The notes below the pieces were generated by a model, which was not told the DNA's origin, ran no database searches, and saw only the letters and a program-made list of their open reading frames with translations. 28,147 bases of DNA, taken from contig CANRFK010000006.1 of assembly GCA_947629875.1 (NCBI GenBank), positions 1 through 28,147 on the forward strand. Reading direction: 5' to 3'. This document shows, piece by piece, positions 1-9,100 of the stretch. Positions within the stretch are counted from its first letter, which is position 1. Each line of letters opens with the position of its first letter. The DNA comes from an uncultured Clostridia bacterium. Lineage in GTDB: Bacteria; Bacillota; Clostridia; Christensenellales; Borkfalkiaceae. Made by a program: the position numbers and the translations under genes.

Positions 1-917
1 ACCGTCTCCTCGATGCGGGCGGGGTGGATGCGGCCGTCGGAGATGAGCCTTTCGAGGGTGAGGCGGGCGATCTCCCTTCTGACTGGGTCGAATCCCGAAA
101 GTATGACGACTTCGGGCGTATCGTCGATGACGAGCTCGATGCCCGTGGCGTTCTCGATGGCGCGGATGTTCCTGCCCTCTCTGCCGATGATGCGCGCCTT
201 CATATCGTCGTTGGGAAGGGGCACGACGGACACCGTCGTCTCCGACGCGTGGTCGGAAGCGCACCGCTGGATGGCGAGCGAGATGATGTTTTTGGCGTTC
301 ATCTCCGCCTCGTCCTTGGCCTGCTGTTCGAGGTTGCGCACTTCGAGCGCGCAGTCGCGGCGGGTCTCATCCAAAATTTCCTCGGTGAGCTGCTTCTTTG
401 CCTCTTCCTTGGTGAGCTGGGCGACCTTTTCGAGTTCCGCCACCATGAGTTCGTGCTGGCGGGAGACCTGCTCCTGCACCTTTTGCACCTCTTCGAGTTT
501 CTGGTTGACGTTCTGAAGGCGCGCGTCCAAGGACTGCTCCTTGCGCGCAAGGTCGTTCTCCTTCTTTTCGAGAATGTCCTCCTGACGGTTGAGACGGGCC
601 TCCGTGCGCTGCAATTCGGCGCGCTTCTCCTTCGTCTCCTGCTCAAACTCGCTCCTTCTCTTGAAATCCTGCTCCTTCGATTCTGCGTTTGCTTCCCGCT
701 TTAACTGCTTGCACTCCGTTTCCGCATTTTTCAGCATTTCCTCGACGCGCTTCTGCGTTTCGTCGAGCTTCTTTGCGGACCTTTGTTTGGAAATTCTTTT
801 CAGAACCAACCACGTGACGACTGCCGCTATCGCGGCGCCCACCACGAGGGCTACAACGATGAGCCCGGCCGCAAGACCGGTATTCATCGCGAGGAGCAGG
901 TTTGCAATGTTGTTCAT
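1..917 (-). CDS. rny: Ribonuclease Y, N-terminal part (cut by window edge)
   Basis: Membrane-anchored endoribonuclease that initiates mRNA decay in Bacillota. The frame is open from ATG at 917 to the window edge (305 codons). The order is typical of RNase Y: a hydrophobic anchor at about residues 12-39, a long charged Glu/Lys/Arg/Gln-rich coiled coil to about residue 200, then a KH RNA-binding domain with the family hallmark GREGRNIRAIE near residue 244, followed by DDTPEVVILSGFDP and GRIHPARIEE. The catalytic HD domain lies beyond the window. The start is supported by GAGGAGG about four bases upstream and by the anchor beginning directly after it. A consensus promoter lies 80-108 bp upstream. 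Family assignment is very secure; nothing looks unusual. Confidence 0.96.
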   Translation of the reverse strand, partial: MNNIANLLLAMNTGLAAGLIVVALVVGAAIAAVVTWLVLKRISKQRSAKKLDETQKRVEEMLKNAETECKQLKREANAESKEQDFKRRSEFEQETKEKRAELQRTEARLNRQEDILEKKENDLARKEQSLDARLQNVNQKLEEVQKVQEQVSRQHELMVAELEKVAQLTKEEAKKQLTEEILDETRRDCALEVRNLEQQAKDEAEMNAKNIISLAIQRCASDHASETTVSVVPLPNDDMKARIIGREGRNIRAIENATGIELVIDDTPEVVILSGFDPVRREIARLTLERLISDGRIHPARIEET

Positions 918-996
918 ACAAACCTCCTCATAAATTGAATTTCGACATCTATCCTTTCACTGCCCGCGGGGGCAGGATTCGGCATTGTCCGTATTT

Positions 997-1025
997 ATTA
1001 TACAGGATTTCGGGGACGATGTCAA
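997..1025 (-). promoter_or_regulatory. Sigma-A promoter of rny
   Basis: On the minus strand TTGACA (1025-1020) and TATAAT (1002-997) are separated by exactly 17 bp, a perfect vegetative consensus. Transcription should begin near 990, giving an rny leader of about 73 nt. Confidence 0.9.
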
Positions 1026-1041
1026 ACGCTTGACGACGGGG

Positions 1042-1057
1042 TTGGGAAATTTCCCAA
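1042..1057. repeat. 16-bp perfect palindrome upstream of the rny promoter
   Basis: TTGGGAAATTTCCCAA is a perfect 16-bp palindrome ending 17 bp upstream of the rny -35 box. Read on the plus strand it is followed by AG and a run of six T, but no plus-strand gene precedes it, so a terminator is less natural than a protein site or a junction element between the deaminase-like gene and rny. Function is not shown. Confidence 0.45.
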
Positions 1058-1129
1058 AGTTTTTTGCGGGCGGCGTGAGGGGCGACATCGACAGCGGGCG
1101 GAACGGGATCGCGGGGAAGATAAGCGGCG

Positions 1130-2215
1130 TCAGACGCCCAGACCGTCATGCACGTCAATATGGCTGCGCTGGTATTTCCGTTCCCACAGAACTGCCAAAC
1201 TGCACTCGCCGCACATCTTGAATTTGACGAACAGCCGTCCGGTTTTTACCCCCGCTCCCAAACTGCCCAAAATTTTTCTTTCACAACAGGAGTAATGCCC
1301 CCTTTCGGAATTGGGCAAATTCCATGCAATGACATCTCCGAGCGATAAACCGGGTACGATTTCGGAAGCATTGTCGATGCGATACTGCGGTATGCCCAAA
1401 TTGGGCGGTACGTGAACCGCATGCAACGTGCTGCAAATTTTTTGGACGGCGTCTATAAACCCGGTCTGCTCTTCCTTGCCCATCCATTTCAATATTATTT
1501 TGCAATTCGTATCCAAAAAACCGCTCAACGCGACATAGTTTTGGTTGGAGTTCAGATCGAGGAATGTGGCAATGCACCGATTCCCTTGATTACCGTCGCC
1601 GATAAACGCGCGGAACATCTTTTTATCGGGATACTTCTTCAACTGTTCACACAATTTTGCATAGAAGGCGCCATCGAACGGTTGCGGAGCATTTTGTACG
1701 CCGTCCAACAGAGCGAAAAGCAATTCGTTATAGTCTTGCACATAATTATCTATCGCCTTTTGAATTTCGGGCGGTGTGAGGCCGTGCTCTCTGTCTGCTA
1801 ATTCGGGGAAATGCGCCGACGTATCGGGGCTGTACGGCCGCCTTCCCCCGCGAAACACCTCTTTGAGCATGGTTTTGACGCGCTTTTCGATACAGAATGC
1901 CAAAAAAATTACGCAATCGGAAAATATGTATTTCACATTTTCGGGGCGATTGTTGACCCTCATATAGGGATCGCCCGCTATTTCGCTCCATATCGCAAAC
2001 GCCTCCGAAGCGCGATAGCCGATAAGCGCCTCTTCGAGTTTATCGACAGCACAGGCGCAGTACAAATTTGCAATATACTCGCCCATTCCGCGTTCGGGGA
2101 CGGTGATATCTACTTTATTCCGCCCGTTCGCCGCCTCGTTTACGGTCACGCGGATGGGTTGGGACAAGATGTGCTCATCTCCCCGCAGGTACTGCCAATT
2201 GAGATAGAATTCCAT
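1130..2215 (-). CDS. Orphan protein with deaminase-like C-terminal zinc site
   Basis: A 361-residue protein that I cannot assign to a named family. There is no signal peptide or membrane segment, so it is probably cytosolic. The C-terminal third carries a possible deaminase-superfamily signature: HYSCCERKIL with C310-x-E312 at the start of a helix, then C335-G-E-C338, with 22 residues between E312 and C335. This matches the zinc-ligand, catalytic-Glu and CxxC layout of cytidine/nucleic-acid deaminases. A strand pair at about residues 213-235 (IATFLDLNSNQNYVALSG) would fit the first hairpin of that fold. The usual Pro before CxxC is Met here. The N-terminal 200 residues are helical, polar and unrecognised. 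The ATG at 2215 has TGAGGAAA seven bases upstream. It has its own promoter and is not part of the glycan operon. The biochemical role (nucleotide metabolism, toxin or defence effector) is open. Confidence 0.7.
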   Translation of the reverse strand: MEFYLNWQYLRGDEHILSQPIRVTVNEAANGRNKVDITVPERGMGEYIANLYCACAVDKLEEALIGYRASEAFAIWSEIAGDPYMRVNNRPENVKYIFSDCVIFLAFCIEKRVKTMLKEVFRGGRRPYSPDTSAHFPELADREHGLTPPEIQKAIDNYVQDYNELLFALLDGVQNAPQPFDGAFYAKLCEQLKKYPDKKMFRAFIGDGNQGNRCIATFLDLNSNQNYVALSGFLDTNCKIILKWMGKEEQTGFIDAVQKICSTLHAVHVPPNLGIPQYRIDNASEIVPGLSLGDVIAWNLPNSERGHYSCCERKILGSLGAGVKTGRLFVKFKMCGECSLAVLWERKYQRSHIDVHDGLGV

Positions 2216-2505
2216 TTGTTTTTCCTCATGTAAAACCGATGTTTCGGTCGGGCGCGCAGCGCTTGTTTTTTATGCCATGCGGACGCCATAAGATTTTTGA
2301 AAGGTTCTTTCCCTCGCTGCCGCATTCGGCGGCGAAATAAAGACGTGTACCGCGTCCGCGCAGGACAAGCGCGCGTAAGCGGGCGGACTGCCATAGACTT
2401 CGGCGGGGCGGCCATCCCTTCATAGCTGCCCCATAGAAATTTGTCACGATTTTTTTGTTAAAGCGATGAAATTGCGACCCATTTCGGATATTTTGCCCTT
2501 TTGAC
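2216..2505 (-). other. Long 5' leader of the deaminase-like gene
   Basis: About 290 nt separate the predicted transcription start (about 2505) from the start codon at 2215. I see no tRNA, riboswitch class or other known RNA that I can name. An Arg-rich reading frame beginning at ATG 2507 runs to TGA at about 2226, just before the ribosome binding site of the main gene, but it has no ribosome binding site in the transcript and does not look like a protein. Confidence 0.4.
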
Positions 2506-2511
2506 ATGGAT

Positions 2512-2540
2512 AGTGTAACACAAGTTTGAAGGAATGTCAA
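2512..2540 (-). promoter_or_regulatory. Sigma-A promoter of the deaminase-like gene
   Basis: On the minus strand TTGACA (2540-2535) and TACACT (2517-2512) are separated by 17 bp. The only downstream gene on this strand is the one starting at 2215. Confidence 0.75.
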
Positions 2541-2578
2541 CGGGGAAAATTTTTGCGTCTCCGCCCCCTTTCCGCATC

Positions 2579-2613
2579 AAAAAAGCGCGGAAATTCCACT
2601 ATTTCACGCGCTT
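2579..2613 (-). terminator. Intrinsic terminator at the end of the glycan operon
   Basis: On the minus strand AAGCGCG-T-GAAAT, loop AGTGGA, ATTTC-CGCGCTT forms a 12-bp stem with one bulged T and runs straight into six T. It lies about 100 bp past the stop codon of the last operon gene (2714). Between them are a GC palindrome (2681-2694) and a 7-bp inverted repeat TTATAAG/CTTATAA (2651-2669), which may assist. Confidence 0.8.
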
Positions 2614-2713
2614 GGTTTTGACATTCGCCCTGCATGGGGGTCTGCAAATTTTATAAGCAGAACTTATAATTTATCCCCTTCCCGCCGCGGCGGGGACGGG
2701 AAAAATTTTGCCG

Positions 2714-5227
2714 TCAGTCGCCCGATTTGAGGAGAAAACCTACCTCGTGGGAGGTGCGGGGATCGCTTTCGAACTCCACGATGAGCGTGGCGGCGTCGGG
2801 AGAGGCGTCGCCCGTTCCGAAGGGGAATACGGGGGCGCGCTTTGCCCTGCGGACGGGCACCGCCTTGCCATCAAGATAGGCGCAGACGACATCCGCCCCC
2901 TTCAGGACGTGGTACTTGACGGTCACCTTGCGGCGGGTGCAGACGCGGACGCCTTCAAATTCGCCCTCGGCGCCCTTGAGGCGCAGAAGATAGGCGTTTT
3001 CCCCGGGAAGATATTCCGCGGAGTAGTCGCTCCGCGAAAATGCGCCCCTCTTGTACGCCGTCGTCTCGCCGTCGTCCTCATAGAGGAAGCCGCCGCCCGT
3101 TGCCGTTTTGCAAGGGTAAAAATCGTAGACGATGTGCGAAAAGCTCTGCTCTTTGAGGGTGTGCGCCGTCTCCGCGAGCGGGATCATCGCGCCGAGGCGG
3201 ACGAAGAGCGGCATCGAAGCGAGGCCGTAGCGCTTTTTGACGGTGCGCTTGCCCGCGTACACGGAGCCGTCGAACACATCCATCCACCTGCCTGCGGGAA
3301 GGTAAATTTCGCGCTCGTCGCGCTCGGAGAGCTCCGCCGTGTAGAGCCCGAGGAACGCCTCGCCCTCCGCCTGAAAATATTCGATCTCCAGCGTGTGTTC
3401 GCCGCCCGCGAGGTCGGCAAGTGCGATGAGCGTGGCGGAATGCGTCTTTTTGTCCTCCAAAACGCACTTTCCGTCGAGATATACGGTCGCGCCGTCGTCG
3501 TTGCGGATGTACAGCCGCAGCGCCCGATCGAGTTTGATCTTCGTGCGGATCTTCGCCGAGAAATAGTAGGTGGGGACCCCCTCCATGGGCGGTTCGTGCC
3601 GCAAGTTCATGGAGAGCGTCTTCCACGTTGCCGTAGCGATGGGTTCGCCCTCGCAGGCGATGCCGCGGTAGAAGGTCACCTCGACGGGCGCGGTGTATTC
3701 GCGCTCCGACAGCGGGAGCGGGACGGCGCCGCAGACAGGGGCGACGAGAATATCATCGCCGAGAAGGTACTCGTCCCGCCGCGCCGCCACGCGCCTGTCG
3801 TGCGGGTACATGAGGGCGAGGGAGCGGAACATCGGCATGCCCGCCTCGTACGCATTATAAGCGTTTGCATAGAGATAGGGCATGAGGTGATAGCGGAGTT
3901 CTATGTAGCGGCGCACGATATCCACCGTCTCTTCATCGTAGAGCCACGGCTCGCGGGTGCGGAGCACGCTATTCGTGCAGTGCGGGCGGAATACGGGCGA
4001 GAGCGCGCCGTATTGCATCCAGCGGACGTACTGCTCCTTTTCGGGATTGCCCGTGTGCCCGCCGCAGTCGGAATTCATGTACGCGATGCAATTTTCGCCG
4101 CAGCGGACGAGATTTTCCACCTCCTGTGCGAGCGAATAGGCGCAGCTGCCGATGTCCCCCGTCCACTGGATGGAATAGCGGTGCGAGGCGGTATCCGAGA
4201 TGCCGCAGTAGATGCCGTTGGCGACGTTCACCACATTCCCCATGACGACGGGACGACGGGGCGCCCTTCCCTCTGCCCTCTCCTCGTAGAAGCGGCGCGT
4301 GACATCGTAATAGAGGTACAGGCCGAACGTCTCCCATGCGACGTCCTTGGTCGGGGAGATGAGATGGGTCTGCCAGTTGCGGTCGTACCACCACGTATCG
4401 AGCCCGATAGAGAGCAGTTCTTTGAGGTGCTTTTCCCGATAGGCGATCTCGCGGGAGGCGAACACGTTCGCGCCGCGGACGGGCTCGGGATGGTCGTTGA
4501 ACATCACTTCGACACCGTGGCTGTGCGCGTAGGCGAGGAAGCCCTTCATATCGGGGAAGAGCTTCTTGTTGACACGGTAGCCGATGCCGTTTTCCGCGAG
4601 CCGCCAGTCGGTATCGATGACCATGTTGTCGAGGGGGATATTGTGGCGTTCGTAGTCGGCAATGAGCGCTTTCGCCTCTTTTTGGGTGTAGGCGTAGTAC
4701 TTCGAATTCCACATCCCGAGCGTGGAGAGCCGCACGAGCTCGCAGCGCCCCGTGAGCGCCGTGTAGAGGCGGCGAAGCTTTGCCGCGTCCTTTCCCGCGA
4801 GCAGAAGGTAGATGTCCTCTACGTCCGATTCAATGCGGAAATTCCCCTTCCGCGCCGCACTGTACCCGCCCTCGGGAATGAGGATGCGGGGACGATCGGC
4901 GACGGCGAACACCTCGGGGGTGGAGGGCGGAGGCGGGAGCTCGCCGCTGTTTTTGAGCCCCTTATAGCGGTAGACGGTGCGGCCGCCCTTTGTAAGGCGC
5001 AAGCCGCGCAGGCCGCGCCCCGCGGGGAAGAGAAGTTCGCATTCGCCGAAGCGGAGCACGTTCCCCTCCATAGAATATGCGGGCGGTTCGCCGAGGAGGC
5101 TCGCCCTGTCGGGAACAAAGAAGGTGTCGCCATCGAAAAATTTGCCCGCGCGGGCACGTTCGACGCGCACAATGTCCTTTCCCAAGAAAGTGACCCTGAA
5201 ATTGTGGAAGATGACGGTATTTTTCAT
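2714..5227 (-). CDS. GH31 family alpha-glycosidase, cytoplasmic, with PA14-like insert
   Basis: An 837-residue retaining alpha-glycosidase of family GH31 without a signal peptide, so it should act on imported oligosaccharides. Visible order: N-terminal beta-sandwich (about 1-185), TIM barrel (about 190-500), a PA14-like insert (about 515-630), then a C-terminal beta domain with GRWMDVFDG and YEDDGETTAY. Candidate nucleophile D282 lies in WWYDRNW and candidate acid/base D358 in QWTGDIG, the usual GH31 arrangement. The start is ATG at 5227, which overlaps the stop of the upstream GH43 gene as ATGA; the 60 codons that could be added upstream are Arg/Gly-rich out-of-frame sequence. Its ribosome binding site is weak (AGAGAGAA), which suits translational coupling. 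The barrel motifs match the secreted GH31 encoded at 20298-24308. The exact sugar (xylose, glucose, GalNAc or other) cannot be read from the motifs. Confidence 0.9.
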   Translation of the reverse strand: MKNTVIFHNFRVTFLGKDIVRVERARAGKFFDGDTFFVPDRASLLGEPPAYSMEGNVLRFGECELLFPAGRGLRGLRLTKGGRTVYRYKGLKNSGELPPPPSTPEVFAVADRPRILIPEGGYSAARKGNFRIESDVEDIYLLLAGKDAAKLRRLYTALTGRCELVRLSTLGMWNSKYYAYTQKEAKALIADYERHNIPLDNMVIDTDWRLAENGIGYRVNKKLFPDMKGFLAYAHSHGVEVMFNDHPEPVRGANVFASREIAYREKHLKELLSIGLDTWWYDRNWQTHLISPTKDVAWETFGLYLYYDVTRRFYEERAEGRAPRRPVVMGNVVNVANGIYCGISDTASHRYSIQWTGDIGSCAYSLAQEVENLVRCGENCIAYMNSDCGGHTGNPEKEQYVRWMQYGALSPVFRPHCTNSVLRTREPWLYDEETVDIVRRYIELRYHLMPYLYANAYNAYEAGMPMFRSLALMYPHDRRVAARRDEYLLGDDILVAPVCGAVPLPLSEREYTAPVEVTFYRGIACEGEPIATATWKTLSMNLRHEPPMEGVPTYYFSAKIRTKIKLDRALRLYIRNDDGATVYLDGKCVLEDKKTHSATLIALADLAGGEHTLEIEYFQAEGEAFLGLYTAELSERDEREIYLPAGRWMDVFDGSVYAGKRTVKKRYGLASMPLFVRLGAMIPLAETAHTLKEQSFSHIVYDFYPCKTATGGGFLYEDDGETTAYKRGAFSRSDYSAEYLPGENAYLLRLKGAEGEFEGVRVCTRRKVTVKYHVLKGADVVCAYLDGKAVPVRRAKRAPVFPFGTGDASPDAATLIVEFESDPRTSHEVGFLLKSGD

Positions 5228-6147
5228 ATTTCTCTCTCTGCTTTCAGCAATTTTCCCGCCGCCGTGAGCGGGCAAATGCGCGCCGTGCGGCAATCGGGCA
5301 ACGTTTTGTCGGCCGCGTAGTCGCGGGCGTGGTATACGAGGTACAGCTTGCCGTTTTCCTCGAGGACGCTGTTGTGCCCCGTGCCCTCCTCCGCCCCGTT
5401 CCTGCAAAGAAGGGGCGCATAGGTGTGCGGGGACGGCTGTTTTTCGAAGCGCAGTTTTTTAAGGTCGAACGTATCGCCGTGCGCGTAGGCATAGCCGAGA
5501 AAATACTGCTCGTTCTGGTAGCAATTGCCCGAATAGGTGACGTAATGGTCGTTTCCGACACGGAAATAGAACGCGCCCTCTATGGTGTGCCAGTGCTGCC
5601 CCTTGCGGAAGCGGTCGCGCATGAAGATCTCCTCGTCGAGCGTGGGCACGACGACGGGCACGGGCGCGCCCTCGGGGGTGAACATATCCGTGAGCCTATC
5701 TACCACGATATAGGTGCCCGCGCGGACGGCGTTCCAATCGTTGACCGAGTAAAAGATGTAGTACGCTTCGCCGCTCTTGACGACATGGGGGTCGATGGAG
5801 AAGGCGGGAAGGATGGTCTTCCGATAGACAAAGGGACCCTCGGGCGAGGGGCTCGTTGCCACGCGGATGGCCTGCTCGTGCACATCCTCGGTGCCCTCGG
5901 GAATGCAGGAATAGTACATGTAGTACGTCCCCTCCCGCTCGATGACGCAGGGAGCCCAATACTCCTTCATGCCGCTCTCCACGAGCGTCCTGCCGAGGTA
6001 GCGCCAGCCCGAGAGCAGGGAGGAAGAGACGAAAGTCTCCACGCCGAGAACGCCCGTCGCGTAGATGTAATATTTGCCGTTTGCCTTGAAGATGTAGGGG
6101 TCGCCCTGTGAGGCGGGCGCGCCCTTTTCGGGAAGAATGAGCTTCAT
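5224..6147 (-). CDS. GH43-type beta-propeller glycosidase, cytoplasmic
   Basis: A 307-residue five-bladed beta-propeller glycosidase, the usual length of a single GH43 domain, without a signal peptide. GH43 landmarks occur in order: QGDPYIF with catalytic base D16, YWAPCVIE near 63, SIDPHVV with the pKa-modulating D119, IEGAFYF with acid E190, and GTGHNSVL and YHARD near the C-terminus. Family members are inverting beta-xylosidases, alpha-L-arabinofuranosidases or galactosidases; substrate is not decidable here. I chose ATG at 6147 because the conserved fold begins immediately after it. A GTG at 6183 would put a stem-loop inside the coding region and sits only three bases from the nearest GGAG. 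The stop codon overlaps the next start (ATGA), so this gene and the GH31 at 2714-5227 form a coupled pair, probably for debranching imported oligomers. Confidence 0.88.
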   Translation of the reverse strand: MKLILPEKGAPASQGDPYIFKANGKYYIYATGVLGVETFVSSSLLSGWRYLGRTLVESGMKEYWAPCVIEREGTYYMYYSCIPEGTEDVHEQAIRVATSPSPEGPFVYRKTILPAFSIDPHVVKSGEAYYIFYSVNDWNAVRAGTYIVVDRLTDMFTPEGAPVPVVVPTLDEEIFMRDRFRKGQHWHTIEGAFYFRVGNDHYVTYSGNCYQNEQYFLGYAYAHGDTFDLKKLRFEKQPSPHTYAPLLCRNGAEEGTGHNSVLEENGKLYLVYHARDYAADKTLPDCRTARICPLTAAGKLLKAEREI

Positions 6148-6155
6148 GTTGAAAA

Positions 6156-6183
6156 GTGTGCGCCGCGAAAACGCGGCGCACAC
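6156..6183 (-). promoter_or_regulatory. 12-bp stem-loop between ribosome binding site and start of the GH43 gene
   Basis: A perfect 12-bp stem (GTGTGCGCCGCG / CGCGGCGCACAC) closes a TTTT tetraloop on the minus strand and is followed by TTTTCAACATG. It begins immediately after AAAGGAGAAC and ends eight bases before ATG 6147. It could be a leaky terminator after the 6196-9987 gene, or a structured spacer that folds GGAG close to the start codon. Confidence 0.75.
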
Positions 6184-6195
6184 GTTCTCCTTTGC

Positions 6196-9100
6196 TTACG
6201 CTTGCTTTCCGTACTCAGCCGGAAGATAGATGCCCGTACCGTCTACGACGGAGGGGTTGCTGTTGATATTCGATCCCTGCGGAAGCCACCATTCGTCGAT
6301 GGGATTTGCGCCGCCGTTATTGATCTGGTCGCCGGGCGTCTTCCATGCAACGCCGACCTGAATGGAGCCGTTTTTCACCATGTAGTCGTTTGCGAGGAAC
6401 ACGGAATTGGGAATGAACACCTCGAGGATCGTGTGCTTCTTCGCAGTATTTTGATCGATGTCCTCCGACTTGAAGAAGTACTGTATGCCGCTTGCGCTCA
6501 CTGCGCAGGTGCTCTTCCCGCTCGCTCTCACCCAGAACTGGCGAGGCATCTTGTTGCCGTCGCCGCCCCAGTTCCTGCCGATGCGGAGCTCCAGATTGGT
6601 GTTCCGATGCCATTCTCCCTGATCGTAGGTCAATGTCGCATGATAGGCATCCACTGCGAGATAGAGACCGGTCTTGGTGAGCTTGCCGTAGAACTTGACG
6701 CTCTTGCCCTCAAACTGATCGGTTCCCGTGATGCCGATGGTGTGTGTTTCGCTCCAATCGGTGAGGTCGCCGTCCAAAGTGATGCCGCCGTTGCCCTCGA
6801 CCGTGGCGCTGTCCGCGCCGAACGTCCAATCGGGATGGTCGTGCTCGTCTTTGAGAAGGAGCCCGTTGCGGTCGACATAGGCATACAGTGCGGGGTCGTC
6901 CGGCCATACGCCATAAGGGGCATACCAGGTGTCGCCGCCCTCATAGTTGACCGAGCCGCCCGTGATCTTCTCTGCGCCGCCGTTATAGTCGCCCGTCTTG
7001 ACGGCGAGGCCGACGCGGAGAGAGCCGTCCGCCTCCTTCAAAGCGGCGAAGTATTCAGCGGGCATAAACACCTCGAATATGCTGTGGTGCGCCGTACCCT
7101 TTTCCGTACCCGCTTCATAGGTGTACTTATATTCCACCCCATCGGTCGCTCCCTCGTCTCTGCCGAATTTCGCAACGGCAGAAGCGCCTTTTCCGCTTGC
7201 AAGATAGACATAATAGTGATTTGCACCGCTCTTATCTTTAATGCGGATCTCGAAGTTGAGGTTATTGAACCAGCCCCCCAAGCCGCTTCTCGCTTCTTCA
7301 TTATACCAAAGTTCCGCCGCGAGATAGAGACCGTTGCCGCGGAGGACGCCGTACCACGTCCCGCCGCGATGGTCTTTATCCTTAAAGCTGTGCGATTCGA
7401 GAGACCGCGAGGCAAGCTCCGTCCAGTCGGTAAGACTCCCGTCCACGGTGATCTTCTTCGACCACTGCGCCGTCAGCGTGACGTCTTCGGCGGGCATCGT
7501 GAAAGCGCCGCTTACATCGTAGACCGTTCCCTCGTAGAGCCAACCCGAGAACTCGTAATCGTCCTTGGTGGGAATGACGTCCGAAAGGTTGAACTTTTCC
7601 TCCGCGATGCGCTTTTCGGCTGCGGGGCCGCTTGTGCCCTCATCGAGTTCGTAGGTGAGGGTATACTCCTTCGACCAGACCGCCGTGAGCGTGAGGTCGC
7701 TCGTTTCGACTTGTGCCGTTGCGCCCTCCTTGTAGGTCGTACCGTTTCCGTCGCTCCAACCCATGAAGCGGTAGCCCTCGCAGGCAAGGTTGCCCCTATC
7801 CTTGACGGTCACCCCTTCGCCGGGGGCGTATTCGTTGGTATCGGTGGGAACTTCGCCCGTGATGTTCCCGTCGTCCGCCGTGCCCTTCTCGTAGGTGACG
7901 TGGTAGGTGCCCTGCGCTTCGTTGGAGATCCACATTGCCGTGAGTTCGACCTCCTCTCCGGGCATCGTGTACTCCGTGCCCGCGGCATAGCGCGTTTCGC
8001 CATCCGACCAGTTGAGGAAGCGGTAGCCATCTTTCGTGAAGGTGCAATCGGGAAGTTCGATGGTATCGCCCTCGAATACCTTCGCTTCGATATCCTCGCC
8101 TTCGCCCTCGCCCGCCTTATAGGTGAGCGTGTACTCCGTCCCGATGCCCTTTTCGAGCACCTGATGCTGATTATCGATGTTGCTCGGATCGCCGCCGAAG
8201 TACCACCAGTTGCCGCCGTTCAGTTTGGCGTCCGCATTGTCGTTGTTCATGGCTTTGAACGCAAAGCCGACTTTGAGCGCGCCGTCCGTATCGAAGCCGT
8301 CCTTTTCGAGGGAGGCGAAGGGAACGAAGATCTCGCCGACGGTATCGTACGTCTTATCTTCGCGTTGGCTTGTGAGCATGACGGCATCCATGTAGCCGCT
8401 CGAACCGAACGCCGTGACCGCGTAGTGATGACCTTCGCCCGTACCGTTCACGTAAAATTCGATGTTGGTATTCTCCCACCATGCCGTATCCCACTTGGTG
8501 ATGGGCGCGTTCACTTTATGGTGCACTTCGTAGGCGAGATAGAGCCCATCCTCGCCGCGGAAGGCGCGCACCTTCAAGGAGTTGCCGTTGCCGCTGTCCT
8601 CCACCTCTTTGCAGTGGCGGTTGACGTCTGCGTCCGTCCAGTCGGTGAAGTCGCCGTCGATGGTGACGGGTTTCGATTTCCCGATGTATTTGTCGAGTTC
8701 GGTCTTGACGGCGGCTTCATCCTTCACGTATTCGTTATTCTTGAACGTCACCATCGTGTTGAAGCAGATGAAGCCGGGAATCGCGCCGTCCTCATCCGCC
8801 GCAAAATCGTGCACCGACTTGACGAGAACGCCGTCCAGCACGAAATAGAGGTTGCCGCCGTAGTAGATGGTCTCCATGGGGATATTGCCGTAATCCCCGA
8901 CCACCCCGTTGCCCCAGTGATCCGGGAACGAAGTGGAGGCATTGTCGTCCCATCCCCAATAGGTTCCTTCGTTGGTGGTCATGGCGGCATGGCAGGTGCC
9001 GAAGTTGGTGCCCGTTTGCTGGGCGGCATCGATGTGGAAGGTCTGCACCTCGGTCTCCGACCTGTTGATGAGCCCGAACTTGGGGTATTTATCGCCGTTC

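Noticed and set aside
643..921. 92-codon minus-strand frame beginning near 921
   Set aside because: Out-of-frame shadow of rny, whose own frame has the anchor, coiled coil and KH motif.
2226..2540. 104-codon minus-strand frame upstream of the deaminase-like gene
   Set aside because: Its first start lies in the promoter; the later ATG is at the transcript end without a ribosome binding site, and the product is Arg-rich with no recognisable features.
2708..5320. 870-codon plus-strand frame opposite the cytoplasmic GH31
   Set aside because: The minus frame has clear GH31 motifs; the plus frame is an Arg/Val/Glu-rich mirror that stays open because of GC-biased third positions.
5228..5407. N-terminal extension of the cytoplasmic GH31 to 5407
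   Set aside because: The added 60 residues are Arg/Gly-rich read-through of the GH43 gene in another frame; the ATGA overlap at 5227 gives a natural start.
6148..6183. GTG start at 6183 for the cytoplasmic GH43
   Set aside because: It would place the 12-bp hairpin in the coding region, GGAG is only three bases away, and the extra 12 residues are not family-like. Kept as a test in the hairpin finding.
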